Notes: generated by a model from the letters alone, not told the origin. 64,000 nt of DNA from Acinetobacter suaedae (GCF_008630915.1 NZ_CP043909.1:3224001-3288000), one strand, 5' to 3'; numbered from the stretch's first letter, positions 9,484 to 19,398 are shown. Numbers and translations: made by a program.

Positions 9484-11001
9484 TTAACGTAAACTAATGG
9501 TGGTATTTACACCGCCAACTTCATGGCTATCTTCAAACCAACGACTGGTAATGGTTTTGGTCTGCGTATAGAACTGTACCGCTTGCTTACCATAAGGGCC
9601 TAAATCACCTAGCTTTGAACCACGCGAACCTGTAAAGCTAAAGAATGGCACTGGCACAGGAATTGGAATATTGATCCCCACTTGACCAATATCAATTAAG
9701 TTTTGGAAGGTACGTGCTGTCGCACCACTTTGAGTAAAGAGTCCAACACCATTACCAAATGGATTGGCATTGATCAGCTCAATCGCTTCTTCCAAAGTAT
9801 CAACAGAAATAATTGCCAATACAGGACCAAAGATTTCTTCTTTATAGATACGCATATCTGTGGTCACGCCATTAAAAATGGTCGCTCCAACAAAGTTACC
9901 TGACTCATAACCTTTAACTTGCACATCACGACCATCGAGTAACAGCTCTGCGCCTTGCTCGACACCACTATTGATCAAATCAATCACACGCGCTTTGGCA
10001 CGTTGAGAAATGACAGGTCCGATATCTGTATTCGGCTCATGTCCTGCATTAACTTTCAAGGTTTTGGCTTTTTCAACCAACTCTTGAACCCATTGCTTAC
10101 TTTCACCCACCATCACAGCAACTGAAAGTGCCATGCAACGCTGTCCTGCAGCACCAAAAGCCGCACCGACTAAAGCATTGAGGGTTTGTTCTTTGTTGGC
10201 ATCAGGCATCACCACCACATGGTTTTTCGCCCCCATCATCGATTGCACACGTTTGCCATGTTGCCCTGCGAGGTTATACACATGGGTACCCACCGCAGTT
10301 GAACCGACAAAGGAAATCGCTTTAATGTGTGGATGTGTACAGAGACGATCGACTACTTCTTTGCCACCATGAACCACGTTCAGCACGCCAGCAGGTACAC
10401 CTGCTTGAATCGCAAGTTCGACCAACATCATCGTGGTTAATGGGTCTTGTTCAGAGGGTTTAAGTACAAAGGTATTGCCACAAACAATCGCCATCGGGAA
10501 CATCCACAATGGAATCATGGCTGGGAAATTAAATGGAGTGATGCCCGCACAGACACCTAACGGCTGTTGCAAGGTATAGGTATCCACACCACGCGCCACG
10601 CCTTCGATGTACTCACCCATTTGTAAAGTACCGACAGAGCAGGCATGTTCGACCACTTCTAAGCCACGTTGGATATCGCCTTCTGCATCGGCTAAGGTTT
10701 TGCCTTGCTCAGCGGTCAGTACTTTCGCGATCTCTTTCATGTTGGCACGAATCAAATCTTGCAACTTCAGCATGATGCGCATACGTGCTTGAATCGGCGT
10801 TTGACGCCAAGTGGCAAAAGCATCTTGTGCGGCTTGAATCGCAGCATCAACCTCTTGAACCGTTGCAAAAGGCACACGACCAATCACTTCCTGCGTCGCA
10901 GGATTGACAATATCTTGCCATTGCTCAGTTTCAGACTCGACAAATTGTCCATTGATCAATAATTTGGCTGTTTCCAGCTCGATTTTCTGGATTGTATTCA
11001 T
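9484..11001 (-). CDS. mmsA: Methylmalonate-semialdehyde dehydrogenase (CoA-acylating)
   Basis: Converts methylmalonate semialdehyde with CoA and NAD to propionyl-CoA plus CO2. About 505 residues from the chosen start [10 protein letters not shown]. The frame stays open 114 bp upstream, but the ATG at 11001 follows GGAGAGGTT and gives the family length. ALDH features: [15 protein letters not shown] substrate region, [12 protein letters not shown] cofactor loop and [11 protein letters not shown] with the catalytic Cys. First gene of the minus-strand catabolic operon; divergent from a LysR regulator with a palindrome in between. Its product propionyl-CoA is the substrate of the prp cluster at 27-33 kb. 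Confidence 0.95.
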   Translation of the reverse strand: MNTIQKIELETAKLLINGQFVESETEQWQDIVNPATQEVIGRVPFATVQEVDAAIQAAQDAFATWRQTPIQARMRIMLKLQDLIRANMKEIAKVLTAEQGKTLADAEGDIQRGLEVVEHACSVGTLQMGEYIEGVARGVDTYTLQQPLGVCAGITPFNFPAMIPLWMFPMAIVCGNTFVLKPSEQDPLTTMMLVELAIQAGVPAGVLNVVHGGKEVVDRLCTHPHIKAISFVGSTAVGTHVYNLAGQHGKRVQSMMGAKNHVVVMPDANKEQTLNALVGAAFGAAGQRCMALSVAVMVGESKQWVQELVEKAKTLKVNAGHEPNTDIGPVISQRAKARVIDLINSGVEQGAELLLDGRDVQVKGYESGNFVGATIFNGVTTDMRIYKEEIFGPVLAIISVDTLEEAIELINANPFGNGVGLFTQSGATARTFQNLIDIGQVGINIPIPVPVPFFSFTGSRGSKLGDLGPYGKQAVQFYTQTKTITSRWFEDSHEVGGVNTTISLR

Positions 11002-11125
11002 AACCTCTCCATAGGCCCTATTTTTATTGTGTTCAGATGTTTGAAAATAGCGATTCGTCGTATTTTCTTTTTTTAACCTTTGGTTGAGACTAGCAAACAA
11101 ATCTTTGACCACCAACGCAAATTAA

Positions 11126-11142
11126 TGCACGATTGGTGTGCA
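11126..11142. promoter_or_regulatory. Palindrome TGCAC-N7-GTGCA in the mmsA/LysR intergenic region
   Basis: Perfect 5-bp inverted repeat with a 7-bp spacer, 26 bp before the LysR start and about 125 bp before mmsA. Its size and place fit a LysR-type recognition site, but no experimental site is known to me for this regulator. Confidence 0.5.
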
Positions 11143-11167
11143 AATATGCACAAGGGATACAATAACA

Positions 11168-12049
11168 ATGAAAGTGGATTGGGATCATCTACAGTTTTTT
11201 CTGGTTCTGGCACGAACCAAAACCTTAACCAGTGCGGCACGCATCATTGGCGTCGAGCACAGTACGGTTGCTCGACGAATTCAGGCATTGGAGCTGGCTT
11301 TAGGGACGACTTTATTCAAACGAGAAGCTTCTGGCTATGAACTGACATTTGAAGGTTTAGCACTCGTTCCTCAGGTAGAGCAAATGGAACAAGCCTTTCT
11401 TCAGATTGAAAAACCACATCAACCCTTGCAAGGTCGTGTGCGAATTGGCACACCTGAAGGCTTTGGTACGGCATTTCTTGCACGACTGCTGGCGGAGTTT
11501 TCGATTCGATATCCTCTGCTCACCATCGACCTAATTCCGGTGCCGAAAATGATTAAGCTTTCGCATCGTGAAGCCGATATTGTGGTCTCGATTGAACGTC
11601 CCACATCTGGTCCTTATATCATCACGCGCTTGTCAGATTATTGTTTAAAAATTTACGGCAGTAAAAATTATCTAGCCAACACTCCCCCCATTCGTCGTTT
11701 AGAAGATTTAACCCAACATCGTTTTGTCAATTATATTGATGATTTGGTCTATAGCCCTGAGCTGTATTGTCTAGAACGCTTACCCTTAAAACTCACTGCA
11801 AATTTTCGCAGTAGTAGCATTTTGGCACAGCAAATTGCGGTCAGTGCTGGCGCAGGGTTAGCCATATTACCCAAGTTTCTAGCAGATGATAAACCTGAGC
11901 TTGAAACCGTTTTAGCTGAACAAGTTCGTTTCAACCATACCTTTTGGATGCTGACATTCGTTGATTTACAACATGAGCCACGAATTAAACTGGTTTGGGA
12001 TTACTTACGCAAACAAGCTGATCAATACCAACATTTACTCATTGATTAA
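11168..12049 (+). CDS. LysR-type transcriptional regulator of the mms operon (putative)
   Basis: DNA-binding regulator with an N-terminal winged HTH (MKVDWDHLQFFLVLARTKTL, then SAARIIGVEHSTVARRIQALE, about residues 1-50) and a periplasmic-binding-like effector domain. 293 residues. The chosen ATG at 11168 removes a 10-codon extension that lacks a ribosome binding site. Divergent placement suggests control of mmsA and itself. In Pseudomonas the mmsAB regulator MmsR is AraC-type, so a LysR protein here is a different arrangement. It ends at a bidirectional terminator shared with the permease gene. Confidence 0.88.
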   Translation: MKVDWDHLQFFLVLARTKTLTSAARIIGVEHSTVARRIQALELALGTTLFKREASGYELTFEGLALVPQVEQMEQAFLQIEKPHQPLQGRVRIGTPEGFGTAFLARLLAEFSIRYPLLTIDLIPVPKMIKLSHREADIVVSIERPTSGPYIITRLSDYCLKIYGSKNYLANTPPIRRLEDLTQHRFVNYIDDLVYSPELYCLERLPLKLTANFRSSSILAQQIAVSAGAGLAILPKFLADDKPELETVLAEQVRFNHTFWMLTFVDLQHEPRIKLVWDYLRKQADQYQHLLID

Positions 12050-12071
12050 CGATTCAAATGACAGATATAAA

Positions 12072-12098
12072 AAGAGCCAGTCTCGTAGACTAGCTCTT
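12072..12098. terminator. Bidirectional rho-independent terminator
   Basis: Stem AAGAGCCAGTCT / AGACTAGCTCTT with one mismatch and a CGT loop, between the convergent LysR and amino acid permease genes; A-run upstream serves the minus strand. Confidence 0.8.
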
Positions 12099-12121
12099 AA
12101 CATCTAGGATTTGAGACTGTT

Positions 12122-13555
12122 TTATACCAGTTCTCGTTGAAGTTTCCGTAATCGTGGTTTGTACACCAACTGATATGTTGCAGCCAGAATCAACAACCAC
12201 AATGGACTGACATACAATGCTTTCAAGGTATCAGGTTCAAGTGCCAAGATCACCAAGGCAAATAGCAAGAAGAGAATCACCAGATAGGACATCCAAACGC
12301 CACCCGGCATTTTAAAATTCGACTGCACATGTAATTCAGGGCGCAATTTACGGTAGCGGATATAGCACACCATAATCAGACTCCATACACTGATGAATAA
12401 AATCACGCACAGAGCACTCGCCAAGGTAAATGCTTCCAGTGTATTCGGTACGAAATATTGGAGTACTGCACCCCCCATAATAAAAACGCAGGAAAAAAAC
12501 AGTCCATTGGCAGGTACCGCTTTCTTCGATAAACGTCCTAATGCCGCAGGTGCTTGACCATCTTTAGATAAACCAAACAACATTCGGCTGGTCGAAAATA
12601 CACCACTGTTCATGGATGACATCACCGACGATAACACCACCAAATTCATAATAATTGCAGAAGTAACAATCCCTGCATTCAGGAATAATTCCACGAATGG
12701 GCTTTTATCAGCACGAATACTATCCCACGGCGTAACAGCCATCACTACCAATAAGGCCAAAACATAGAACAAAATGATTCGAATCGGAATCGCATTAATG
12801 GCTTTTGGAAGATTCTTATGCGGATCTTTGGTTTCAGCCGCAGTGGTTCCCACTAACTCTACCCCCACAAAGGCAAAAACCGCAATTTGGAAACCAGCCA
12901 AGAAGCCATCCAAACCTTTAGGGAACATGCCGCCATGCGACCAAACATTACTTAATGATGCTACCGCACCTTCAGGCGCTTGGAAGTGACTAAAAATCAT
13001 ATAGCCACCGACGCCGATCAAGGCAATGATCGCTAAAATTTTAATCAAGGCAAACCAAAACTCAATCTCACCAAATAAACGTACCGTCAACAAATTAAGT
13101 CCCAGCACAAACAGCACACAACCCGCACTAATCAATGCTTGTCCCATCGGCGTAAATGACACACCTTCAGGTAACCAGAAACCAAGATAATTAATGACTG
13201 CGGCCAAATCCGCAATTCCGACCAGTACCCAACCCAACCAATAGGTCCAGCCAATATAGTAGCCTGCCCATGGTCCGATCAAATCATGCGCCATATCCAC
13301 AAAAGATTTATACTGTAAATTGGCAAGCAACAACTCACCCAGTGCCCGCATCAAAAAGAAAAACATGGTCCCGATGATCATGTAAATAAACAGAATCGAA
13401 GGACCTGCCAAGGAAATGGTTTTTCCTGAACCCATAAACAAGCCCGTTCCAATCGCACCACCAATGGCGATCAGTTGTAAATGGCGATTGGAAAGTTTGC
13501 GTTGTAAATCATTTGGCGCGTGTTGATCATTTGGATGCTGTTGCATAACCGTCAT
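12122..13555 (-). CDS. cycA: Amino acid permease, APC family (D-alanine/D-serine/glycine transporter-like)
   Basis: Inner-membrane amino acid:H+ symporter, 477 residues with about 12 membrane spans. The N-terminal consensus LSNRHLQLIAIGGAIGTGLFMGSG (about residues 19-42) and AVINYLGFWLPEG are typical of the AAT group that includes CycA, AroP and GabP. Context decides the likely substrate: it stands next to ridA-dadX-dadA, so alanine (D or L) or glycine uptake is the best guess. The gap of 190 bp to ridA leaves room for its own promoter. Confidence 0.8.
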   Translation of the reverse strand: MTVMQQHPNDQHAPNDLQRKLSNRHLQLIAIGGAIGTGLFMGSGKTISLAGPSILFIYMIIGTMFFFLMRALGELLLANLQYKSFVDMAHDLIGPWAGYYIGWTYWLGWVLVGIADLAAVINYLGFWLPEGVSFTPMGQALISAGCVLFVLGLNLLTVRLFGEIEFWFALIKILAIIALIGVGGYMIFSHFQAPEGAVASLSNVWSHGGMFPKGLDGFLAGFQIAVFAFVGVELVGTTAAETKDPHKNLPKAINAIPIRIILFYVLALLVVMAVTPWDSIRADKSPFVELFLNAGIVTSAIIMNLVVLSSVMSSMNSGVFSTSRMLFGLSKDGQAPAALGRLSKKAVPANGLFFSCVFIMGGAVLQYFVPNTLEAFTLASALCVILFISVWSLIMVCYIRYRKLRPELHVQSNFKMPGGVWMSYLVILFLLFALVILALEPDTLKALYVSPLWLLILAATYQLVYKPRLRKLQRELV

Positions 13556-13746
13556 AAAAAAGTTCCCTTTTTCTTATTCGTATATGCGCCAGCCTTTTTA
13601 TTTTGTTGCGAAAATTCGCTCTCTTTTAAAATGGCGGACGCATATTCATTGCAAGAAAATACGCATCTACTGCTGTTTTATCTACAACAAATACGTTACT
13701 TTTCATCTTTTTTTATATTATTTAAGCAAAACGATCTCTGTTTGCT

Positions 13747-14106
13747 TTATTTTTGTGCTGCAATCACTGCAATCTCAATCAGCCAATTTGGATTGACCAA
13801 ATCCGCTTGAATCGTGGCACGCGACGGTGCAACACAGCCTTTTAACCAATCGACATAGATCGCATTGACCGTTGGAAAATCTGAGAGATCTTTTAGAAAC
13901 AGTTGAACAGACAATAGACGTGATTTATCGGTATTTGCCGAATCGAGAAGCTGCTCAATCGTTGCGAGAATATCTCGAGTCTGCCCTTCAATATCGAGGT
14001 CTGGATTTTTAGGGACTTGTCCTGATAAATACACCACTTTGTTAAAAACAGTGACTGCACTCATCACTTCGGTCGAGTTGATTTTCTGAATATCAGAATG
14101 TGACAT
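13747..14106 (-). CDS. RidA family reactive-intermediate deaminase
   Basis: Small cytoplasmic enamine/imine deaminase, 119 residues. RidA clears 2-aminoacrylate-type intermediates released by PLP enzymes and imines from amino acid oxidases. Family core: VYLSGQVPKNPD, then RDILATIEQLLDSANTDKSRLLSVQLFLKDLSDFP, with the conserved Arg in GCVAPSRATIQADL. The ATG at 14106 has AAGGA at 8 nt, and overlaps the end of dadX by 14 bp, so translation is probably coupled. A longer upstream start inside dadX is unlikely. The partnership with DadA/DadX, which generate iminoalanine and use PLP, makes functional sense. Confidence 0.88.
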   Translation of the reverse strand: MSHSDIQKINSTEVMSAVTVFNKVVYLSGQVPKNPDLDIEGQTRDILATIEQLLDSANTDKSRLLSVQLFLKDLSDFPTVNAIYVDWLKGCVAPSRATIQADLVNPNWLIEIAVIAAQK

Positions 14107-15220
14107 GATGATTTCCTTCGTCTTGATTGATAAATTTGACACGTGCGGTCACCCCACACATCAGTTCATAACCGACGGTGCCTGAGGCTGCTGCAACATC
14201 ATCAATGGGTAAAATACTTCCTGTTTTTGAGGTCCCCCAAAGCACAACTTCGCTACCAATTTCAGCATTCGGTACAGGTGTTAAATCCACTGCCAACATA
14301 TCCATACTGACTCGCCCAATGGTACGGGTACGAATTCCATTGACCAGTATCGGGGTTCCTGTAGGAGAGATGCGTTGATAACCATCGGCATAACCACAAG
14401 CGACGATGCCGACGCTCATGGCATGTTCAGCAACAAAACTTGAGCCATACCCCACACTTTCATTGGTTTTTAGCTGCTGGATTGCGATCAGTTCACTACG
14501 CAAACTCATGGTTGGCGCAAGTCCCCAATCTTGGATACTGTGCTGAGGGAAATCAGGCGAGCTGCCATACAGCATAATGCCGCCACGGACATAATCGGAA
14601 TGCAGTTGTGTCGGATATCTGAGGATGGCTGCGCTATTACTGACCGATCTTTCACCAGGTAAATCTTGAATATGCGTCTCAAATTCTGCCAGTTGATAGT
14701 CCACGCCCGCTTGACCAAAGCGCTGCCCATCCGCATCGGAGAAATGCATCATATGGGTGATTTTCGCGACATTATTAAGACGCTGAAGATGTCGCCACAC
14801 TTGGCGATATTGTTGTGGCTTGAACCCTAAACGATTCATACCACTGTTCATTTTAAGAAAAATATCAAACTGAGCTGGATAAATATGTTGTTGTAACCAC
14901 TCCAGCTGATGTTCACTATGCACCGTGAAACTGAGCTGGTATTGAGCACAATCAAATAAATCTTGGGGTGAAAAAATCCCTTCCAGTAACAGGATTGGAC
15001 CTGTCCAACCCAATGCACGCAGACGTTTGGCTTCCTCAATATCGAGTAAGGCGAAGCCATCCGCTGTTTTAAAGGCATCATAGACGCGTTCGATACCATG
15101 CCCATAGGCATTGGCTTTGACCACCGCAAACACCTTGCTATTTGGGACAGTCGTTCTCAATAGTTCAAGATTTTGGCGTAAAGCCTGAGTATGAATGATC
15201 GCAGTAATTGGACGAGGCAT
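14093..15220 (-). CDS. dadX: Alanine racemase, catabolic type
   Basis: PLP-dependent interconversion of L- and D-alanine. About 375 residues. The PLP lysine is in VFAVVKANAYGHG (about residues 31-43). The C-terminal catalytic Tyr region is GYGSSF, and RTIGRVSMDMLAVDL contains the second-domain signature. Start at the ATG (15220) behind AAGGA; an upstream TTG is ignored. It lies 24 bp after dadA in a dadA-dadX-ridA operon, so it is the catabolic DadX rather than the cell-wall Alr. Confidence 0.93.
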   Translation of the reverse strand: MPRPITAIIHTQALRQNLELLRTTVPNSKVFAVVKANAYGHGIERVYDAFKTADGFALLDIEEAKRLRALGWTGPILLLEGIFSPQDLFDCAQYQLSFTVHSEHQLEWLQQHIYPAQFDIFLKMNSGMNRLGFKPQQYRQVWRHLQRLNNVAKITHMMHFSDADGQRFGQAGVDYQLAEFETHIQDLPGERSVSNSAAILRYPTQLHSDYVRGGIMLYGSSPDFPQHSIQDWGLAPTMSLRSELIAIQQLKTNESVGYGSSFVAEHAMSVGIVACGYADGYQRISPTGTPILVNGIRTRTIGRVSMDMLAVDLTPVPNAEIGSEVVLWGTSKTGSILPIDDVAAASGTVGYELMCGVTARVKFINQDEGNHHVTF

Positions 15221-15244
15221 AATCAACTTCCTTGTAGCTTAAAA

Positions 15245-16501
15245 TTATGCCGCGTGTGAATAACGCTGGATCGATAAACCGTCGGTACTAATCTCGGTAC
15301 GATGATTCATCACTAGATCGCTGATCAATTTTCCTGAACCACATGCCATGGTCCAACCTAAAGTGCCATGACCCGTATTTAAGAACAGGTTTTTATATTT
15401 GGTTGCACCAATAATCGGTGTACTGTCTGGCGTCATTGGACGTAAACCTGTCCAGAATGAAGCTTGTTGTAAATCACCACCTGGGAATAAATCTTGGGTC
15501 ACCATTTCCAAAGTTGCACGGCGATCATCATTTAAGCCCAAATTAAAGCCGCTTAATTCCGCCATTCCTCCAACACGGATACGTTGGTCAAAACGCGTAA
15601 TCGCAACTTTATACGTTTCATCCAAAACCGTTGATTGCGGTGCAAATTTTGGCTCAACAATTGGAATCGTCAATGAATAACCTTTGACAGGATAAACAGG
15701 AAGATTCAATTGCAATGGTTTTAAGAAATCACGTGAATAACTACCAAAGGCAAGCACGAAACGATCAGCTGTTAAAACCACACCATTGACCAGCACACCT
15801 TTGATTTCATCACCTTCAACAATCAATTGCTCAACATTTTGATCGAATTTAAATTCGACACCTAAATCTTGCGCCACTTTTGCCAAAGCATTGGTAAATA
15901 AATAACAGTCGCCTGTTTCATCATTTGGCAAATGCAATCCACCCACCAATTTATCAGTGTGTGCCAGTGCAGGTTCAACGCTGCCGAGTTCTTCTGCATT
16001 CAATAAATTAAAATCGACACCACATTCTTTCAGGACTTGGATATCACGCTGCACCGCTTCAAGTTGTGCATCATTACGAAACACCTGCAAAGTGCCTTTA
16101 GAACGATTCTCGTAGTTGATACCCGTTTCAGTTCTCAGTTGGCGTAAACAATCGCGGCTATATTCAGCCACACGCATCATGCGCTCTTTGTTGACTGCAT
16201 AACTTTGTGGATTACAGTTTTTCAGCATTTGTGCCATCCACTGTAACTGCCACATACTGCCATCGATATTAATGGCAAGCGGTGCATGATGTTGAAACAT
16301 CCATTTCACGGCTTTAAATGGAATACCCGGTGCTGCCCATGGGGTTGAATATCCTGGCGAGATTTGTCCTGCATTACCAAAGCTGGTTTCTTTTGCTGGA
16401 CCAGACTGACGATCAAGCACAGTCACTTGGGCACCTTGTTGCGCAAGATAGTAAGCACTTGCTACACCAATCACACCACTTCCTAAAACGATAACGCGCA
16501 T
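15245..16501 (-). CDS. dadA: D-amino acid dehydrogenase, FAD-dependent
   Basis: Membrane-associated oxidation of D-alanine to pyruvate and ammonia, passing electrons to the respiratory chain. 418 residues, standard for DadA. N-terminal FAD motif [21 protein letters not shown] (split over residues 1-21) and the [19 protein letters not shown] region just behind are diagnostic; the C-terminal [18 protein letters not shown] is the second FAD contact. First gene of the minus-strand dad operon, divergent from the Lrp/AsnC regulator with a palindrome between them. Confidence 0.95.
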   Translation of the reverse strand: MRVIVLGSGVIGVASAYYLAQQGAQVTVLDRQSGPAKETSFGNAGQISPGYSTPWAAPGIPFKAVKWMFQHHAPLAINIDGSMWQLQWMAQMLKNCNPQSYAVNKERMMRVAEYSRDCLRQLRTETGINYENRSKGTLQVFRNDAQLEAVQRDIQVLKECGVDFNLLNAEELGSVEPALAHTDKLVGGLHLPNDETGDCYLFTNALAKVAQDLGVEFKFDQNVEQLIVEGDEIKGVLVNGVVLTADRFVLAFGSYSRDFLKPLQLNLPVYPVKGYSLTIPIVEPKFAPQSTVLDETYKVAITRFDQRIRVGGMAELSGFNLGLNDDRRATLEMVTQDLFPGGDLQQASFWTGLRPMTPDSTPIIGATKYKNLFLNTGHGTLGWTMACGSGKLISDLVMNHRTEISTDGLSIQRYSHAA

Positions 16502-16519
16502 AATAGGTCCCTCTCGCCC

Positions 16520-16538
16520 ACTAGTTTATTTAACTAGT
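16520..16538. promoter_or_regulatory. Palindrome ACTAGTT-TATTT-AACTAGT in the dadA/dadR intergenic region
   Basis: Perfect 7-bp inverted repeat with 5-bp spacer, 19 bp before dadA and 100 bp before the regulator gene. AT-rich 15-19 bp dyads are typical of Lrp/AsnC sites, so this is a candidate operator. Confidence 0.5.
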
Positions 16539-16638
16539 ATATTTTTGCTTCAATAGTTTTTTTGACTGTTTTTATGGGTATAATCTAGGTAATTTAATCA
16601 ATTTGTCGCGAAAAAATTAAAATAAAAGGAAATAATCT

Positions 16639-17106
16639 ATGCGTAAATTAGACCGTATTGATCGCTTGATTTTAGATATATTGCAACGCGAAGGACGGAT
16701 TGCAATTAGTGAGTTAGCTTCGCGTGTCAATCTGTCTACCACGCCCTGTTCTGAGCGTGTAAAGCGATTAGAACGTGAAGGCATCATCATGGGCTATTAT
16801 GCTCGACTCAATCCCGCTCATGTCGAGCGTAGCTTATTGGTATTTTTAGAAATTAAACTCTCAGCCAAGTCAGGTGATGTATTTGATCAAGTCGCACGCG
16901 ATTTAGTTGATATTCCAGAAGTGCTTGAGTGCCATCTCATCTCTGGTGAATTTGACTATCTAGTGAAAGCACGACTCAAAGAAATGAGTGCTTATCGCCG
17001 ACTATTAGGTGATTTATTAAAAAAACTACCTGCTTCAGCATCCTCACATAGCTATGTGGTCATGGAAGAGGTCAAGGAAAGTTTCTATTTAGATGTAAGC
17101 AAGTAA
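16639..17106 (+). CDS. Lrp/AsnC family regulator of alanine catabolism
   Basis: 155-residue feast/famine regulator: N-terminal HTH (LDRIDRLILDILQREGRIAI then ELASRVNLSTTPCSERVKRLE, about residues 3-45) followed by an RAM ligand domain. The TPCSERVKRLE recognition helix is very close to the Lrp/BkdR/DadR type. Divergent from dadA; likely alanine- or leucine-responsive activator (DadR-like). Good ribosome site AAAAGGA at 8 nt. Confidence 0.9.
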   Translation: MRKLDRIDRLILDILQREGRIAISELASRVNLSTTPCSERVKRLEREGIIMGYYARLNPAHVERSLLVFLEIKLSAKSGDVFDQVARDLVDIPEVLECHLISGEFDYLVKARLKEMSAYRRLLGDLLKKLPASASSHSYVVMEEVKESFYLDVSK

Positions 17107-17205
17107 AGCCCACGCATCCAACCCATAAAGTACGTACGGCGTTCATGAACTGTAACCGCTGACATATTTTTTCTAAGAACGCTTAAAAAAAGATTCAAAA
17201 TTCAA

Positions 17206-17225
17206 TGTAATGTTATACCATTACA
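17206..17225. promoter_or_regulatory. Inverted repeat TGTAATG-N6-CATTACA before the TonB-dependent receptor
   Basis: Perfect 7-bp dyad with a 6-bp spacer, 35 bp before the receptor start. The inner part TGTTATACCATTACA matches a Zur-type half site (TGTTATA) plus a 5/7 second half; it does not match the Fur consensus well. Likely metal- or ligand-controlled operator; identity unproven. Confidence 0.45.
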
Positions 17226-17260
17226 TAATTATTTTTTTGTCTTTCTTTGGTTGATGATTT

Positions 17261-19351
17261 ATGCAACGTACACTTGGATTTTGGTCTTGTTTGGGGTTTA
17301 GTTTTTTCTCAACAATCACATGGGCAGATGATCGTACTACAGTACTTGAAACCATTCGTATTCAAGCAGATACAACACAACAAGATCTTCAGCAGAATAG
17401 TAGCGGAACCAAATTCTCCCACGATGTCCTCGACATTCCCTTTAACCGTTCATTTCTTTCTCAACAGGTGATCGAACAACAAGATGTGCAACGCATAGAT
17501 GATGCCTTAACCTTGGTCAGTGGTGTATTTCATCAAAATAATTACGGTGGCGGATTTTGGGATAATTACTCCTTTCGAGGTTTTAGTAGTGATCCAAATC
17601 TGGGGGCTGCAACCATTCGCAATGGTTTAAGTGTCAATCGCGGGGTAAGTGCACCGAAAGATATGGTCAATATCGAATCATTGGATTTCCTCAAAGGACC
17701 GATGGCTGCACTCTACGGTCGTGGAGAAACAGGTGGATTACTCAATATCAACAGTAAAAAGCCTGAATGGGAAAGCCAAAGCCAGATCAACCTTCGCGCC
17801 AATAGCCAAGAACAATATCGCATTAGCCTTGAACATACGGCACCAATCAATGATGTGCTTGCTTATCGTTTTGCCGTCGCCCATGAAGACAATCAAAGTT
17901 TTCGTGATCATGTTAGTAGTGAACGTTGGTTCTTTTCACCCCAACTCACCTGGAAAATCTCAGACCAGACCCAACTCGATTTTGACAGCGAATTTACCCA
18001 ACATTTAGGTACATTTGATCGCGGAGTAAGTACTGTTCAGAAACAGTTTGTGATGAATCCTAAAACCTTCACAGGTGAGCCACGGGATGGTGACATGCGG
18101 GTAAAAGACCATTTTTATCAATTGCGTTTAAGCCATGAATTTAATGATGCATGGAAACTCAACAGCGCAATCAGTTATAAAGATGCGCAAATGGTCGGTT
18201 TCTCGACTGAACCCCGCCGTATGCAAACCGATGGACGTACTTTGGAGCGCCAACGGCGCTATCGTGATTATCAAAGCGAAGATGTACTGGCACAAACCGA
18301 ATTACTTGGAAAATTAGACACGCCATGGGCACGTCATGAAGTCGTGGTTTCTACAGAATTAGGACAATTGGATTACCGCCAATATCAATTACGTCGTAAC
18401 CATAGTGCGGATCACCCAAATACTATTGATATTTATCAGCCTCACTATGGGCAATCTCTGCCAAGTCTCGCGAGCTTTACCAATACCGATGAGCGACAAC
18501 GCTATTTCGCCATTAATCTACAAGATCAGATGTTCTTTGATGATCAATGGAGCATCTTGGTCGGTACTCGCTTTGATCGAGTCGAACAAAACTTTGAAAA
18601 TCACCTAAAACAAACTCAACACAAGCAAAACCTTAACCAAGCCAGTCCACGCCTTGGTGTCAATTTCAAAGCATCAGACCACTGGTCATTCTATAGTAAC
18701 TATGGTCGTTCATTTGCGATGAACAGTGGTATGGATCGCAATGGCGAGAACTTTGCCCCAGAAAAAGGTCAAAGCTATGAAATTGGAAGTAAATATCGAA
18801 TCAATGACCACAGCCTGCTGAGTGTTGCCTTATTTAAAATGCAAAAGCAGAACGTGCTGACCACAGATCCAATCGACAATGGTTTTCAAACTGCTGCAGG
18901 TGAAGTCAGCAGCCAAGGTGTTGAACTGGACTTCAACAGCCAATTCACAGATCGCTGGTCACTCAATGCCAATTATAGCTATACCGATGCCAAGATCGAG
19001 AAAGACCAAGATTTGGTCAAAGGCGCGCGCTTGAGCAATATTCCTAAACACCAAGGTTCAATCAGTACCAACTATGAGTTTTTACAACAAGGTGCAGTGA
19101 AAGCAGGTGTCGGTGCCAACCTAAGCTATGTCGGTGAGCGTAGTGGTCATAATCTGGATAATGGATTTAATTTACCGAGTTATACCTTGGTAAATTTAAA
19201 TGCCTATTACGCCCCATCAGATCGTCAGCGTTATCAGTTCAACCTGAACAATCTGTTTGATAAGACCTATTATGTTTCGAGTTATAGTGATGTATGGGTT
19301 CAACCGGGTGAACCTTTGAATGCCTCAGTATCGGCACAATTCAAGTTTTAA
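17261..19351 (+). CDS. TonB-dependent outer-membrane receptor (siderophore type)
   Basis: Outer-membrane active transporter, 696 residues. Signal peptide at about 1-22 (hydrophobic, cleavage after TWA), a TonB-box-like TTVLETIRI at about 25-33, plug domain with ALTLVSGVFHQNNYGG and SLDFLKGPMAALYGRGETGGLLNI (split), then a 22-strand barrel ending in an aromatic residue (AQFKF). The GRGETGG and DVQRIDDALTLVSGV segments fit siderophore receptors of the FhuA/FcuA group, but the ligand is unknown. No TonB or periplasmic partner nearby. A dyad 35 bp upstream may be Zur-like, so a zinc-linked role is an alternative. No clear ribosome binding site. Confidence 0.88.
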   Translation: MQRTLGFWSCLGFSFFSTITWADDRTTVLETIRIQADTTQQDLQQNSSGTKFSHDVLDIPFNRSFLSQQVIEQQDVQRIDDALTLVSGVFHQNNYGGGFWDNYSFRGFSSDPNLGAATIRNGLSVNRGVSAPKDMVNIESLDFLKGPMAALYGRGETGGLLNINSKKPEWESQSQINLRANSQEQYRISLEHTAPINDVLAYRFAVAHEDNQSFRDHVSSERWFFSPQLTWKISDQTQLDFDSEFTQHLGTFDRGVSTVQKQFVMNPKTFTGEPRDGDMRVKDHFYQLRLSHEFNDAWKLNSAISYKDAQMVGFSTEPRRMQTDGRTLERQRRYRDYQSEDVLAQTELLGKLDTPWARHEVVVSTELGQLDYRQYQLRRNHSADHPNTIDIYQPHYGQSLPSLASFTNTDERQRYFAINLQDQMFFDDQWSILVGTRFDRVEQNFENHLKQTQHKQNLNQASPRLGVNFKASDHWSFYSNYGRSFAMNSGMDRNGENFAPEKGQSYEIGSKYRINDHSLLSVALFKMQKQNVLTTDPIDNGFQTAAGEVSSQGVELDFNSQFTDRWSLNANYSYTDAKIEKDQDLVKGARLSNIPKHQGSISTNYEFLQQGAVKAGVGANLSYVGERSGHNLDNGFNLPSYTLVNLNAYYAPSDRQRYQFNLNNLFDKTYYVSSYSDVWVQPGEPLNASVSAQFKF

Positions 19352-19358
19352 TCGATAT

Positions 19359-19390
19359 GGCTCAGCCCACTGAGGGCTGAGTCACATTTT
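19359..19390. terminator. Hairpin terminator between receptor and rraB
   Basis: Perfect 8-bp stem CTCAGCCC / GGGCTGAG with 5-nt loop, followed by a T-rich stretch, between convergent genes. Confidence 0.75.
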
Positions 19391-19398
19391 ATCTATGC

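Noticed and set aside
13290..13305. DnaA-box-like TATCCACAA inside cycA
   Set aside because: A single near-match inside a coding region, with no cluster or AT-rich unwinding element.
15725..15745. CACGTGAA-containing sequence in dadA as a second parS
   Set aside because: Only the central eight bases match; the outer arms are not palindromic.
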